A DNA stretch of 64,000 nucleotides from Thermococcus siculi (GTDB lineage: Archaea > Methanobacteriota_B > Thermococci > Thermococcales > Thermococcaceae), in NCBI RefSeq assembly GCF_002214505.1, contig NZ_CP015103.1, forward strand, positions 992,001 through 1,056,000, in the 5' to 3' direction. Both the position numbers and the translations under genes were made by a program. Under the pieces are notes generated by a model. The model made no database searches, had not been told where the DNA came from, and saw only the letters and a list, made by a program, of their open reading frames with translations. Positions 51,201 through 61,248 of the stretch are shown here, piece after piece (position 1 is the first letter of the stretch; each line of letters begins with the position of its first letter).

Positions 51201-51895
51201 GCTATTTACGCTACGTTAAGCTCATCGGAACGATGCACGTCTCTCCAAAGAGCAGGGAGGAGGTCATGAGGACGATACTGGAAGAGAGGCCCCACGCGGT
51301 TGCAGTGGAGCTCGACAGAACTCGCTTCCTTGCCATGGAGTCGAACAGGGAGATGACCCTTGAGGACGCCCTCCGCTTCGGCAGGAGGGGGCTGATAAAC
51401 TACGCCCTGGCTAAGGTGGAGGAGAAGCTCGGAGAGGAGTTCGGCATGAAGCCGGGGGAGGAGATGAAGGCCGCGATAAGCGCCGCCCAGGCTCTGGGGG
51501 TTCCGCTCTTCCTCATCGACGAGGATATAAACGTCATCCTCTCGAAGATAGCGGCCTCACCGGCGAGGGAGAAGCTCCTGATGGCCCTCGAGGGATTGGC
51601 CGTCTTCCTCCCGATAAAATCCGGCGGAGAAATGCCCGACCCGATGAGCGAGTACAGGACGATGATGATGGAGTTCTCCAGGAGGTACCCCTACCTCTAC
51701 CGCGTCCTCGTCGAGGAGAGGAACGAGGTGATGGCCCGGAACCTGATTTCCATCGTCGAGAACCTCAAGGCGAGGGGTGTAAAGAGGCCGAAGGTGATAG
51801 CCGTTGTGGGCCTCGGCCATAAGCCCGGAATCGAGCACCTCTTGGATAGGGCGAAGGAAAGAAGGCCCGTGAGTCCCTACTGGTTCTCTGGGTGA
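51197..51895 (+). CDS. TraB-family protein
   Basis: 232 residues. YVKLIGTMHVSPKSREEV (GTxH motif), HAVAVELDRTRF (Glu and Arg), then VIAVVGLGHKPGIEHLLDRA (GxGH) as in TraB/PrgY proteins, distant relatives of EreA/ChaN-like putative metallohydrolases. No membrane segments are obvious, so it is the short cytoplasmic type. Translationally coupled to rnz. Function in archaea is unknown. Confidence 0.87.
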   Translation: MSYLRYVKLIGTMHVSPKSREEVMRTILEERPHAVAVELDRTRFLAMESNREMTLEDALRFGRRGLINYALAKVEEKLGEEFGMKPGEEMKAAISAAQALGVPLFLIDEDINVILSKIAASPAREKLLMALEGLAVFLPIKSGGEMPDPMSEYRTMMMEFSRRYPYLYRVLVEERNEVMARNLISIVENLKARGVKRPKVIAVVGLGHKPGIEHLLDRAKERRPVSPYWFSG

Positions 51896-51946
51896 GGCGG
51901 TCGTTACTTTTATATTGGATGTCCCCAAATTAAGGTGGGGATTGCC

Positions 51947-52126
51947 ATGAAGGACAGGCTGGAGAAGATGCTCAACGTCAAAATCCTGGAAATGGAGGAA
52001 CTCGACGACAAAATAATCGTCTACGTCCCGGAGGATCAGGTTAGAATAGCGGTCGGCAGCGGCGGGGCCGCCGTAAAGGCTGCCGAGCTGGTGATTGGCA
52101 AGAAGATCGAGGTCAAAGGCAGGTGA
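51947..52126 (+). CDS. KH-domain RNA-binding protein
   Basis: 59 residues from ATG 51947 (AGGTGGGGATTGCC ahead; TATA CTTTTATATTGG near 51906). One KH type domain with the loop AVGSGGAAVKAAELVIG (GxxG variant GSGG), a NusA/Pnp-like single KH. Small nucleic-acid binding protein. Precedes the site-2 protease by 9 bp. Confidence 0.82.
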   Translation: MKDRLEKMLNVKILEMEELDDKIIVYVPEDQVRIAVGSGGAAVKAAELVIGKKIEVKGR

Positions 52127-52135
52127 CGGCCGGTC

Positions 52136-52708
52136 GTGAAACTCGGTAGGGAGCTTGAGGACCTGACCGTTTCTTTTCTCGTCCTTACACTGCTCTTCGC
52201 GGACTTCGACATTGGGACTATTCCCTACGTTGTCCCCGCCGTTCTAACGGCTTTCGTCTTCCATGAGCTGGCTCACCGCTTCGTGGCGAGGAGCTACGGA
52301 TACAGGGCATTTTACCGGCGCTGGGACACCGGAATCCTGCTGGCGCTTGGCTTGGGAGTCGCAACCAAGCTCCTAACCGGCACGACCTGGATATTCGCCG
52401 CCCTCGGTGCGGTTCAGATCCACGCCCCCTACGCCATCGATGAGAGGGAAGCGTTCGGAAAGATAGCCCTCGCCGGTCCGGCTGTTAACATAGCCGTTGG
52501 GGCGGCTGCCATGCTGCTCTCCAGGATGACGCCCGCTTTCAGCTCGATTTGGTACGTCCCCTGGCTCACCGCCAGGATAAACCTCTGGCTGGCCTTCTTC
52601 AACCTCTTACCGTTTCCTCCGCTCGACGGTTCCAAGGTTGCCCGCTGGAACACCGGAATCTGGGCGGTGGCAATAGGCGTCGCCTACCTGCTCTACAGAT
52701 TTATGTAA
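52136..52708 (+). CDS. Site-2 protease-like M50 membrane metalloprotease
   Basis: 190 residues from a GTG at 52136 that follows the KH gene closely. About six membrane segments. Zinc site FVFHELAHRFVARSYG (HExxH) and the distal NLLPFPPLDGSKVAR (NxxPxPxxDG), both intact. No PDZ or CBS domain, so a minimal archaeal S2P. Cleaves membrane protein segments; target unknown. Confidence 0.9.
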   Translation: MKLGRELEDLTVSFLVLTLLFADFDIGTIPYVVPAVLTAFVFHELAHRFVARSYGYRAFYRRWDTGILLALGLGVATKLLTGTTWIFAALGAVQIHAPYAIDEREAFGKIALAGPAVNIAVGAAAMLLSRMTPAFSSIWYVPWLTARINLWLAFFNLLPFPPLDGSKVARWNTGIWAVAIGVAYLLYRFM

Positions 52709-52722
52709 CACTGCAGGTGATA
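52706..52722. promoter_or_regulatory. Thermococcales glycolytic motif (TGM) before pgiA
   Basis: TAACACTGCAGGTGATA, one mismatch from TATCACN5GTGATA, the site of Tgr/TrmBL1. It lies about 12 bp upstream of TATA-like GTTAAATAG (52735-52743) and begins inside the stop codon region of the M50 gene. Confidence 0.65.
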
Positions 52723-52774
52723 CAAAAGGGAAAGGTTAAATAGCCTCCCCCCGATCTTATTCCGGGTGATGCTG

Positions 52775-53344
52775 ATGGAGTACAAGAACCCGATCGGAGT
52801 TAACATAAACCTCGAGACCGGGGTAATTCCCGGCGCCAAAAAGCTCGTGAGGAGGCTCAGCGACCTTAAGGGCTACTTCCAGGATGAAGAGGCTTACAGC
52901 GAGCTCCTCAAGGACGACCCGGTGGTTTACGAGGTCTACGCCGTTGAGCAGGAGGAGAGCGAAGGAGACCTCAACTTCGCCACGACGGTTCTCTATCCGG
53001 GCAAGGTCGGAAGGGAGTTTTTCTTCACGAAGGGTCACTTCCATGCCAAGCCAGACAGGGCCGAGATATACTACGGCATCAAGGGCAAAGGTGGAATGCT
53101 TCTCCAGACGCCGGAGGGGAAGGCGGAATGGATAGAGATGGGGCCGGGTACGGTGGTCTACGTCCCGCCCTACTGGGCGCACAGAACGGTCAACACCGGA
53201 AACGAGCCGTTCATCTTCCTCGCGATATATCCCGCAGATGCCGGCCACGACTACGGCTCAATTAAAGAGAAAGGCTTCTCCAAGCTCGTCATAGAGGAGA
53301 ACGGAGAGGCCAAGGTTGTCGACAACCCGCGCTGGAAGGAGTGA
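52775..53344 (+). CDS. pgiA: Cupin-type phosphoglucose isomerase
   Basis: 189 residues, the length of the P. furiosus enzyme, and collinear with it. Metal-binding cupin motif TKGHFHAKPDRAEIYYGIKG and second motif PPYWAHRTVN; AIYPADAGHDYG at the end. Interconverts glucose-6-phosphate and fructose-6-phosphate in the modified Embden-Meyerhof pathway. GGGTGATGCTG precedes ATG 52775 over the upstream 52766 codon. Directly before the ADP-dependent glucokinase, each with a TGM site. Confidence 0.96.
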   Translation: MEYKNPIGVNINLETGVIPGAKKLVRRLSDLKGYFQDEEAYSELLKDDPVVYEVYAVEQEESEGDLNFATTVLYPGKVGREFFFTKGHFHAKPDRAEIYYGIKGKGGMLLQTPEGKAEWIEMGPGTVVYVPPYWAHRTVNTGNEPFIFLAIYPADAGHDYGSIKEKGFSKLVIEENGEAKVVDNPRWKE

Positions 53345-53404
53345 ACCGCGGGATTTTCCTTTATCCCCTTGCCCACCGCAACCCTTATTAACTCCAAAGA
53401 GTTA

Positions 53405-54787
<1,383 letters not shown>

Positions 54788-54858
54788 CCTTTCTTTTTAC
54801 GCCAAAGTTAAAAACATGTGCAATGAAGTAGTGGACAGGGATCGTAAAGGTGGTTGCC

Positions 54859-56253
54859 ATGAAGACGCTCATTCTCGCCGGTGGGAAGGGCACGAGGCTC
54901 TGGCCGCTCAGCAGGGAGCTGATGCCCAAGCAGTTCGTCCGCTTCCTCGACGATAAAAGCCTGTTCCAGAAGACGGTTGAGAGGGCGCTTAAGTTCTCGA
55001 AGCCCGGTGAAATCTTCGTCGTGACGAATAAGAAGTACAAGTTCAGGGTTCTCGATGACATCCACGAGCTAGGTCTGGACATCCCGGAGGAGAACATCCT
55101 CCTCGAACCGAGGGGGAGGAACACCCTCCCCGCGATATACTGGGGCATAAGGCGCATCGAGGAGACCTTTGGGGATTCCATCGTTGCCGTCCTGCCCAGT
55201 GATCATCTCATCGACGCCGGGGAGGCCTACGAGAGGGCTTTCAGGAACGCGGAGAGGCTCGCCAGAGACCATCTCGTAACGTTTGGAATAAAGCCGACCA
55301 GGCCGCACACGGGCTACGGCTACATAAGGCCTGGGGAGGCCATTAAGGAGGGTAACGCCCTTCTGGGCTACCGCGTCGCGGAGTTCAAGGAGAAGCCCGA
55401 CCTTGAGACGGCCAAGCGCTACGTTGAGGAAGGTTATTACTGGAACAGCGGCATGTTTGCCTTCGATACGGAGGTTTTCCTTGAGGAAGTCAGAAGGCAC
55501 GCCCCCGATGTCGTTAGGGCCTTCGAGGAGGAAAGCGTGGAGAAGGCCTACGAGCTGGCGCCGGATATCAGCATCGACTACGGCGTCATGGAGAAGACAG
55601 ACAAGGCCGCGGTCGTTCCCCTCAACGTCTACTGGAACGACCTCGGCAGCTTCGACGCAATCTACGAAGTCCTCGAGAAGGACGGGAACGGGAACGCCAT
55701 AAGGATCTCCGGGAAGGACTCCTACCACATCGGGATAAACTCGAGGAACAACCTCATTATGGCCGAGAGGCTCACTGCTACTGTTGGTGTTGAAGATCTC
55801 ATCGTAATCGACACCGACGACGCGCTCCTTATAGCCCACCGCGGTGAGGGGCAGAGGGTTAAGGAGGTCTATAAGAGGCTCAAGGAGAGGAACGACGAGA
55901 GGGCCATAGTCCACAGGACGGCTTACAGACCCTGGGGGAGCTACACCGTCCTTGAGGAGAACGACCGCTACAAGATAAAGCGCCTCACAGTTCTGCCGGG
56001 TAAGAAGCTGTCGCTCCAGATGCACTACCACAGGAGCGAGCACTGGGTCGTGGTGAGGGGAACCGCAAAGGTTCGCGTCGGCGACGAGGAGATACTCCTC
56101 CGTCCCGGGGAGAGCACCTTCATTCCCGCAGGGGTCATCCACCGCCTTGAGAACCCGGGGAAGGTCGTCCTCGAGGTCATCGAGACCCAGATAGGGGAGT
56201 ACCTGGGAGAGGACGACATAGTCCGCTTCGAGGACGATTTCGGGAGGGAGTGA
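54859..56253 (+). CDS. manC: Bifunctional mannose-1-phosphate guanylyltransferase / mannose-6-phosphate isomerase
   Basis: 464 residues from ATG 54859 (AAGGTGGTTGCC ahead). N-terminal nucleotidyltransferase LAGGKGTRLWPLSRELMPKQF, VLPSDHLID, FKEKPDLETAKRYVEEGYYWNSGMF; C-terminal cupin isomerase PWGSYTVLEENDRYKIKRL and LSLQMHYHRSEHWVVVRGTA with metal His. Makes GDP-mannose for surface glycans and mannosyl solutes. Stop overlaps the next frame closely; with the small membrane protein and phosphomannomutase it forms a mannose operon. Confidence 0.95.
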   Translation: MKTLILAGGKGTRLWPLSRELMPKQFVRFLDDKSLFQKTVERALKFSKPGEIFVVTNKKYKFRVLDDIHELGLDIPEENILLEPRGRNTLPAIYWGIRRIEETFGDSIVAVLPSDHLIDAGEAYERAFRNAERLARDHLVTFGIKPTRPHTGYGYIRPGEAIKEGNALLGYRVAEFKEKPDLETAKRYVEEGYYWNSGMFAFDTEVFLEEVRRHAPDVVRAFEEESVEKAYELAPDISIDYGVMEKTDKAAVVPLNVYWNDLGSFDAIYEVLEKDGNGNAIRISGKDSYHIGINSRNNLIMAERLTATVGVEDLIVIDTDDALLIAHRGEGQRVKEVYKRLKERNDERAIVHRTAYRPWGSYTVLEENDRYKIKRLTVLPGKKLSLQMHYHRSEHWVVVRGTAKVRVGDEEILLRPGESTFIPAGVIHRLENPGKVVLEVIETQIGEYLGEDDIVRFEDDFGRE

Positions 56254-56255
56254 TA

Positions 56256-56672
56256 ATGGCTGAGGATAAGAAGGAAGGGAAGGGGGCCAAGAACTGCGGG
56301 GACGAATGGGAGCGGTTCAGCAGTTCCATATCTTCCCTTTCGCTCAGTCTCTTGCCCACGCTGCTCTTTGTGCTCATAATGTCTTACATAATCGTCGTGG
56401 GGCTTCAGAACGCCGATATAACCTTCACCGTTCAGGGCCAGGAGGTCACCATAACCTATCCCCAGATAAACATACCCGTGGACTACTCAGCCATAAAGAA
56501 CGCGGTGATTTACCTCTTCGCCGCGATACTGATAGGCATACCCGTACCCCTGCTCTCGGGTAAGTGGAAGCCGCTGAAGATGCTGGTCTCGCTGATTCAG
56601 GCGGGAGCATTCGTCTACGGGCTGTACATCTTCGTGATGATGATAATCAACTTTGCAAGCTCTCTAATGTGA
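56256..56672 (+). CDS. Small membrane protein between manC and the mutase
   Basis: 138 residues from ATG 56256 (GGGAGTGATA ahead). Charged N-terminus with one Cys (AKNCGDEWERF), then three membrane segments (LLPTLLFVLIMSYIIVVGL, AVIYLFAAILIGIPVPLL, AGAFVYGLYIFVMMIINF) and a polar loop TFTVQGQEVTITYPQINIPVDYS between. Co-transcribed with manC and the phosphomannomutase gene. I do not recognise it; a link to glycan synthesis is positional. Confidence 0.7.
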   Translation: MAEDKKEGKGAKNCGDEWERFSSSISSLSLSLLPTLLFVLIMSYIIVVGLQNADITFTVQGQEVTITYPQINIPVDYSAIKNAVIYLFAAILIGIPVPLLSGKWKPLKMLVSLIQAGAFVYGLYIFVMMIINFASSLM

Positions 56673-56682
56673 GGTGATTTCA

Positions 56683-58053
56683 ATGGGAAAGCTCTTCGGA
56701 ACCTTCGGAGTCCGTGGAACAGCCAACGAGGAGATAACCCCCGAGTTCGCCCTCAAGATGGGCATGGCCTTCGGGACGATGCTCAGGCGCGAGGGCAGGG
56801 AAAGGCCGCTCGTCGTCGTTGGCAGGGACACCAGGGTGAGCGGTGAGATGCTGAAAAATGCCCTGATAAGCGGTCTTTTGAGCACCGGCTGCGACGTCAT
56901 CGACGTTGGGATAGCGCCCACCCCTGCAATTCAGTGGGCGACCGACCACTTCAACGCCGACGGTGGGGCGGTTATAACCGCTTCCCACAATCCACCGGAG
57001 TACAACGGCATAAAGCTCCTCGAACCAAACGGCATGGGCCTCAAGAAGGAGAGGGAGGCAATAGTTGAGGAGGTCTTCTTCAGCGGGGACTTCCATCGGG
57101 CCAGGTGGGACAGGATAGGCGAGCTTAGGGAAGAGGACATCATCAAGTCCTACATCGAGGCGATAAAAGCGAGGGTTGACGTTGATGCCATCAAGAGTAG
57201 AAGGCCCTTCGTTGTCGTTGACACCTCCAACGGCGCCGGCAGTTTAACCCTGCCCTACCTCCTCAGGGAGCTTGGCTGCAAGGTCGTTTCTGTAAACGCC
57301 CACCCGGACGGCCATTTCCCTGCCAGAAATCCGGAGCCGAACGAGGAGAACCTGAAGGAGTTTAAGGAGATAGTGAAGGCCCTCGGTGCGGACTTCGGTG
57401 TCGCCCAGGACGGCGACGCTGACAGGGCAGTCTTCATCGACGAGAACGGCAGGTTCATCCAGGGTGACAAGACCTTCGCCCTGGTTGCCGATGCCGTGCT
57501 TAAGGAAAACGGCGGCGGCCTTCTCGTTACCACAATAGCAACCTCGAACCTGCTCGACGACATAGCGAAGAGAAACGGGGCAAAGGTAATGAGAACGAAG
57601 GTCGGCGACCTCATAGTCGCGAGGGCCCTCCTTGAGAACAACGGGACGATAGGCGGCGAGGAGAACGGGGGGGTAATCTTCCCGGACTTCGTGCTCGGCA
57701 GGGACGGGGCCATGACGACTGCCAAGATAGTCGAGATATTCGCCAAATCCGGCAAGAAGTTCAGCGAGCTGATAGATGAACTGCCTAAGTACTACCAGTT
57801 CAAGACGAAGAGGCACGTTGAGGGGGACAGGAAGGCCATCGTGGCTAAAGTCGCGGAGCTAGCCGAGAAGAGGGGATACAGGGTGGACACGACCGACGGG
57901 ACGAAGGTACTCTTCAACGACGGCTGGGTTCTGGTCAGGGCTAGCGGAACCGAGCCGATAATCCGGGTCTTCAGCGAGGCGAAGAGCGAGGAGAAGGCCG
58001 AGGAGTACCTCAATCTGGGGCTGGAGTTGCTTGAGGAAGTTGTTGAAAGTTGA
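56683..58053 (+). CDS. Phosphomannomutase/phosphoglucomutase
   Basis: 456 residues from ATG 56683 (GAGGTGATTTCA ahead). LFGTFGVRGTANEEITPE, VVGRDTRVSGEMLKNALISG, the phosphoserine loop TASHNPPEYNGIKL, metal loop VAQDGDADRAVFID, sugar loop GGEENGGVIFP and phosphate loop RASGTEPIIRVFSEA are all present. Converts mannose-6- or glucose-6-phosphate to the 1-phosphate, feeding manC next door. Substrate choice cannot be settled from sequence. Confidence 0.93.
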   Translation: MGKLFGTFGVRGTANEEITPEFALKMGMAFGTMLRREGRERPLVVVGRDTRVSGEMLKNALISGLLSTGCDVIDVGIAPTPAIQWATDHFNADGGAVITASHNPPEYNGIKLLEPNGMGLKKEREAIVEEVFFSGDFHRARWDRIGELREEDIIKSYIEAIKARVDVDAIKSRRPFVVVDTSNGAGSLTLPYLLRELGCKVVSVNAHPDGHFPARNPEPNEENLKEFKEIVKALGADFGVAQDGDADRAVFIDENGRFIQGDKTFALVADAVLKENGGGLLVTTIATSNLLDDIAKRNGAKVMRTKVGDLIVARALLENNGTIGGEENGGVIFPDFVLGRDGAMTTAKIVEIFAKSGKKFSELIDELPKYYQFKTKRHVEGDRKAIVAKVAELAEKRGYRVDTTDGTKVLFNDGWVLVRASGTEPIIRVFSEAKSEEKAEEYLNLGLELLEEVVES

Positions 58054-58068
58054 AGCCTCTTCTCCACC

Positions 58069-58074
58069 TTTTTT
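58069..58074 (+). terminator. T6 terminator after the mutase gene
   Basis: CCACCTTTTTT closely after the stop codon, between convergent genes. Confidence 0.45.
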
Positions 58075-58130
58075 AGCAACTAGGTACCGTAATTAAAACT
58101 GCAAGGAAAGTGCGAAAATAGAAGAAGAGT

Positions 58131-58934
58131 TCAGAGATATCCCCTGTCTTCTTCCTCCTGGGTTGAGGGCGGCATCTGCTGTTCTAGCATGGCCCGCTGC
58201 ATCTCCTGGACCTTCCGGAGTATCTCCTCGGTCTCCTTGGCGCGCTCCTCCAGGGCGGTCATGTCAATCTCAAGTCCAAGAACCTTCGTGACGGCAAGGA
58301 GGACGGACTTCGCGGACTTCGCATCGACTATGTAGCCCAGGCTCTCGCCAAGAAGGCTTATGCCGTACATCGAGCGGAGCTTGCCCATGCCGAGCAGCAG
58401 TCCCGCCGCACCGACTATGGCTCCTCCCTCGTCCTCCCTCCATATGACCTCGACCTGGCAGTCCTTGAGCTTCTCCTGGTAGTGCTGAATCAGCTCCTCG
58501 TGGGTTACGGCTGCGAGAACCCTCGGCTCACCCTGGAGTTCCGGAACCTGGTAGCCGCCCATGGTGATTATCTCCCTGACGCCGAACTCCGACACGAAGT
58601 CCAGCATCTTGCCGACGACCTCGTAGTGACCGGGGCTGTCCGTTGGGGCGACCTGCTGGTCTCCGGTGATGATTATGATGTCCCTACCTTTCTCGTCCGG
58701 GTTCTTCCAGTAGTAGAACTCGTTCTTCATTAGCTCGACGATCGAGCCTCTCTTGATGAGAACTTGGTGCATGAAGTGCGGTGAGTACAGCTCTGCGAAC
58801 TTTACAGCCTGAAGCTCCTGGATGAGGTGCTCCGCGGCGAGCTTTCCGACGAGGCCTATGCCCGGAAGCCCCTCGATGAAGACCGGGTCCCGGAGCTGGG
58901 GCCTCTCAAGCACGTGGATGGTTGTTTCCTTCAT
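58131..58934 (-). CDS. Proteasome assembly chaperone family protein (PAC2)
   Basis: 267 residues. PVFIEGLPGIGLVGKLAAEHLIQEL is the PAC2-family opening; IIIITGDQQVAPTDSPGHYEV, ITMGGYQVPELQGEPRVLAAVT and GISLLGESLGYIVDAKSAKSVL follow. A C-terminal charged tail (MPPSTQEEEDRGYL) may act like the C-terminal HbYX-style tail of archaeal Pba chaperones (ends GYL). Last gene of the L44e operon, directly after nop10, as in many archaea. Confidence 0.9.
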   Translation of the reverse strand: MKETTIHVLERPQLRDPVFIEGLPGIGLVGKLAAEHLIQELQAVKFAELYSPHFMHQVLIKRGSIVELMKNEFYYWKNPDEKGRDIIIITGDQQVAPTDSPGHYEVVGKMLDFVSEFGVREIITMGGYQVPELQGEPRVLAAVTHEELIQHYQEKLKDCQVEVIWREDEGGAIVGAAGLLLGMGKLRSMYGISLLGESLGYIVDAKSAKSVLLAVTKVLGLEIDMTALEERAKETEEILRKVQEMQRAMLEQQMPPSTQEEEDRGYL

Positions 58935-58935
58935 C

Positions 58936-59115
58936 TCACTCCCTCCTCGCTATGCCCATCTGCTCGCGCTTCAGCCTGCGCCTGTACTCCCCGTAGGGGT
59001 CCTCCGGTGAAAAGCGCGGCGGGTGGGCAACTTTGGTCTTCTCCCCGCAGACGGGGCAGACCTCCTTGAGGGTGTAGCGCCCGCACCTGGGGCACTTCCT
59101 TATCCTGAAGTGCAT
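58936..59115 (-). CDS. nop10: H/ACA RNP component Nop10
   Basis: 59 residues read directly from the minus strand: MHFRIRKCPRCGRYTLKEVC, then PVCGEKTKVAHPPRFSPEDP and YGEYRRRLKREQMGIARRE. Four zinc cysteines (CPRC, CPVC) and the PPRFSPEDPYGEYRR motif identify Nop10, which with Cbf5, Gar1 and L7Ae guides pseudouridylation. Its ATG overlaps the eIF2-alpha stop by one base (TGATG), and 1 bp separates its stop from the PAC2 start. Confidence 0.95.
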   Translation of the reverse strand: MHFRIRKCPRCGRYTLKEVCPVCGEKTKVAHPPRFSPEDPYGEYRRRLKREQMGIARRE

Positions 59116-59942
59116 CAGCTACCCCTCTTCTTGACCTTCTTTATGCGCTTCTCCTTCCTTATGAGGGTCGCCTCTCCGCCCGCTTCCTTGATGACGCGGA
59201 GGATTTCCTCGGCTATGTCCTCGAGCACCTCTTCGGCCTTGTAGTAGTCTGGGGCGGTGATGTCTATCCTGTAGCGCGGCGCACCTTGGTAGGAGAACTT
59301 GACCTCTATCTCCTTCTCCTCGTTGGCCCTGTCTCTGGCGCGGATAAGGGCCTCCTTGATTATCTCGATGCCGTTCGGCTTCGGGACTGTTATCTCGAAC
59401 TCCGCATCTATCGTAACCGTCGGAATCTCGACGTAGGCTTCTATAATCGGCCTGAGAGCCTCTATCCACTCGTCGCTTATGAGTCCCTTGAGGACGTCCA
59501 TGCCGTTCTGGGCGGCATCCTCGAAGGCGGCATAAACTTCCCCGTACTCCTCCTCGAGCGGGACCCAGACTTCCCTCCAGGCCGTCTCGAAGTCCTTCCC
59601 TATCTTCTCGGCCGCCATCTTGAGAAGGTTCTCGGCCTTCTGGGCGCGCTTGTACTCCTGGAGCTTGGCCTTCCTCTGCTGCTGGTTTACCCTCTTGAGG
59701 CTCAGATCGATGTGCCCCTTACTGGGGTCTACCCTTATCACCTTGGCGACTATCTTCTGGCCCTCTTTTATGTGGTCCCTGATGTTCTTTACCCAGGTGG
59801 ACGCGACCTCGCTGATGTGCATGAAGCCCTCCTTGCCCGGGTACTCGTCGAGCTTGAGGAATGCACCGTAAGGGTGAATGTTCTTGACGGTGGCGACAAC
59901 AAACTCTCCCTCTTCGGGGTACTCCTTGGCTTTCCTCGGCAT
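59115..59942 (-). CDS. eif2a: Translation initiation factor aIF2 alpha subunit
   Basis: 275 residues from ATG 59942 (MPRKAKEYPEEGEFVVATV). N-terminal S1/OB domain (GAFLKLDEYPGKEGFMHISEVASTW, DPSKGHIDLSLKRVN), central helical domain, and C-terminal alpha-beta domain (FSYQGAPRYRIDITAPDYYKAEEVL). Part of the trimeric aIF2 that brings initiator tRNA to the ribosome. Between S27e and Nop10 in the conserved archaeal operon. Confidence 0.96.
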   Translation of the reverse strand: MPRKAKEYPEEGEFVVATVKNIHPYGAFLKLDEYPGKEGFMHISEVASTWVKNIRDHIKEGQKIVAKVIRVDPSKGHIDLSLKRVNQQQRKAKLQEYKRAQKAENLLKMAAEKIGKDFETAWREVWVPLEEEYGEVYAAFEDAAQNGMDVLKGLISDEWIEALRPIIEAYVEIPTVTIDAEFEITVPKPNGIEIIKEALIRARDRANEEKEIEVKFSYQGAPRYRIDITAPDYYKAEEVLEDIAEEILRVIKEAGGEATLIRKEKRIKKVKKRGS

Positions 59943-60020
59943 TACAATCACCTCAAAATTTTCTCTGCCGGGATAGGTTACGAAAAGAGGTATTTAAAGT
60001 TTAGGAGAAGGAAAAGAGGT

Positions 60021-60218
60021 TCACTCGAGAACCTCGAGTATCTTGGCCTTGATGACGCCCTTTCCGCCGGTCGGCTCCACCAGAGTGGCACCGCAGACGA
60101 GGCAGCGGACTTTGGTGGCCGGGTTGCTGAAGACTATCTGCTCGTTGCCGCAGTCTATGCACTTGACGCGGAGGAACCTGCTCCTCGGCATGGGTATGAG
60201 GTTCTTCGGAAGCGCCAT
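60021..60218 (-). CDS. rps27e: Ribosomal protein S27e
   Basis: 65 residues. Zinc ribbon with [27 protein letters not shown], the S27e pattern, and the typical ending [15 protein letters not shown]. Small-subunit protein. Its start lies 3 bp after the L44e stop on the same strand. Confidence 0.96.
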   Translation of the reverse strand: MALPKNLIPMPRSRFLRVKCIDCGNEQIVFSNPATKVRCLVCGATLVEPTGGKGVIKAKILEVLE

Positions 60219-60221
60219 TGA

Positions 60222-60506
60222 TCACACCTCCACCAGCTCGAACTTCTTAACCCTGAAGCCCTTTCCTCTGGTGTGGGCCTTACCGCAGACGGTGCACCTA
60301 AACCTGAGGTCGAGCTTCTTGACCGGCTTCTCCCTTCCGGCAGGGTTCGGCCTCGGGAAACCGCGGTAACCCTTCATGATCCTCCTGAAGCGCCTCTGGC
60401 CCTGGCTGAGCTCGCTCCTCGGCCTCTTCTTGACCTTCTCGACCTTGTGGATCGTATGCTTCTTACAGTAGGGGCAGTAAGTCCTTATCTGCTTCGGGTA
60501 CTTCAT
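60222..60506 (-). CDS. rpl44e: Ribosomal protein L44e (eL42)
   Basis: 94 residues: [60 protein letters not shown], with CPYC and CTVC zinc pairs. Large-subunit protein near the E site. First gene of the operon. Its GGAGGT ribosome site lies in the loop of a hairpin (60507-60525). Confidence 0.96.
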   Translation of the reverse strand: MKYPKQIRTYCPYCKKHTIHKVEKVKKRPRSELSQGQRRFRRIMKGYRGFPRPNPAGREKPVKKLDLRFRCTVCGKAHTRGKGFRVKKFELVEV

Positions 60507-60600
60507 TCTCTCACCTCCAGAGAGAGGCCCGGTGGGTTCCTACTCGGGCTTTCGGATACCCCCGAGCCGTGAGGCATGATAGTGCCTGCAGGCATCGGTA
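60507..60600 (-). promoter_or_regulatory. Structured 5' leader of the L44e operon
   Basis: After the TATA box (ACTTTTTTAAAGCC, about 60609-60622) about 85-90 nt of leader can fold repeatedly: palindrome TGCCTGCAGGCA (60583-60594), hairpin CTCGGG-N12-CCCGAG (60543-60566) and TCTCTC-N7-GAGAGA (60507-60525) that puts the GGAGGT ribosome site in a 7-nt loop. Suggests translational control of ribosomal protein synthesis. Confidence 0.5.
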
Positions 60601-60687
60601 GTTCGGAGGCTTTAAAAAAGTTTTTGCGGTTTGACCGAAATTTTTAAAATACAAAATGTTACTAAAACGTTCTGGGGGGTGAGGGCG

Positions 60688-61248
60688 ATGGAGAAGATGA
60701 TCGATATCGTCAAGGCCGCCAATAATGTGGAGACAACCGCTGAGAAGGAGTATCGGAAGATTCTGAAAAAGCTCCGGGATCCCGAGTACGCCGATCTCAA
60801 AAACCTCTTCCTCAGGATGGCCATCGACGCGGTGTTTCACAGACACCTGATGGAGGCCCTGGAGAAGGCCTATCACGACGCCGTTGAGCTTGTCAAGGAG
60901 TACGGCGGCGAGGGGGTCGAGCAGGAAATAGCCCTTATACCCGGCGTTCCAACGATAGCCCTGCCCCTCGGCTTCGGAAGGATTGGCGCCAGAATTCCTC
61001 CGGATGAGATACTGGAGGAGTACTTCAGGGAGTTTCCCGAGGAGGTCGTTGTACCCGACGGTGGGGAGAGCCTCGCGAACCTGCTGAAGAGATACCTGGA
61101 GCTTGAGGGCGAGATGAAGGAACTCTATGAGAAGCTCTCCGGTAGGGCTTTCCATCCGGTCGTGAGGGAGCTGGCGAGGGAGATAAAGAGGAACGAGGAA
61201 CAGCACGAGGCAATACTCAGGAAGCTCGAAAGAAAGTATGGGGAGTGA
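60688..61248 (+). CDS. Ferritin-like/rubrerythrin-like helical protein
   Basis: 186 residues from ATG 60688 (GGGGGTGAGGGCG ahead; TATA AAATTTTTAAAATAC about 60636-60650). Helical; carries paired Glu and ExxH-like positions, VETTAEKEYRKIL, MAIDAVFHRHLMEALEKAYHDA and REIKRNEEQHEAILRKL, like a diiron ferritin-like four-helix protein, with an inserted segment ALIPGVPTIALPLGFGRIG. Diiron oxidase or peroxide/iron handling is inferred. Convergent with a small winged-helix gene whose stop abuts its own. Confidence 0.65.
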   Translation: MEKMIDIVKAANNVETTAEKEYRKILKKLRDPEYADLKNLFLRMAIDAVFHRHLMEALEKAYHDAVELVKEYGGEGVEQEIALIPGVPTIALPLGFGRIGARIPPDEILEEYFREFPEEVVVPDGGESLANLLKRYLELEGEMKELYEKLSGRAFHPVVRELAREIKRNEEQHEAILRKLERKYGE

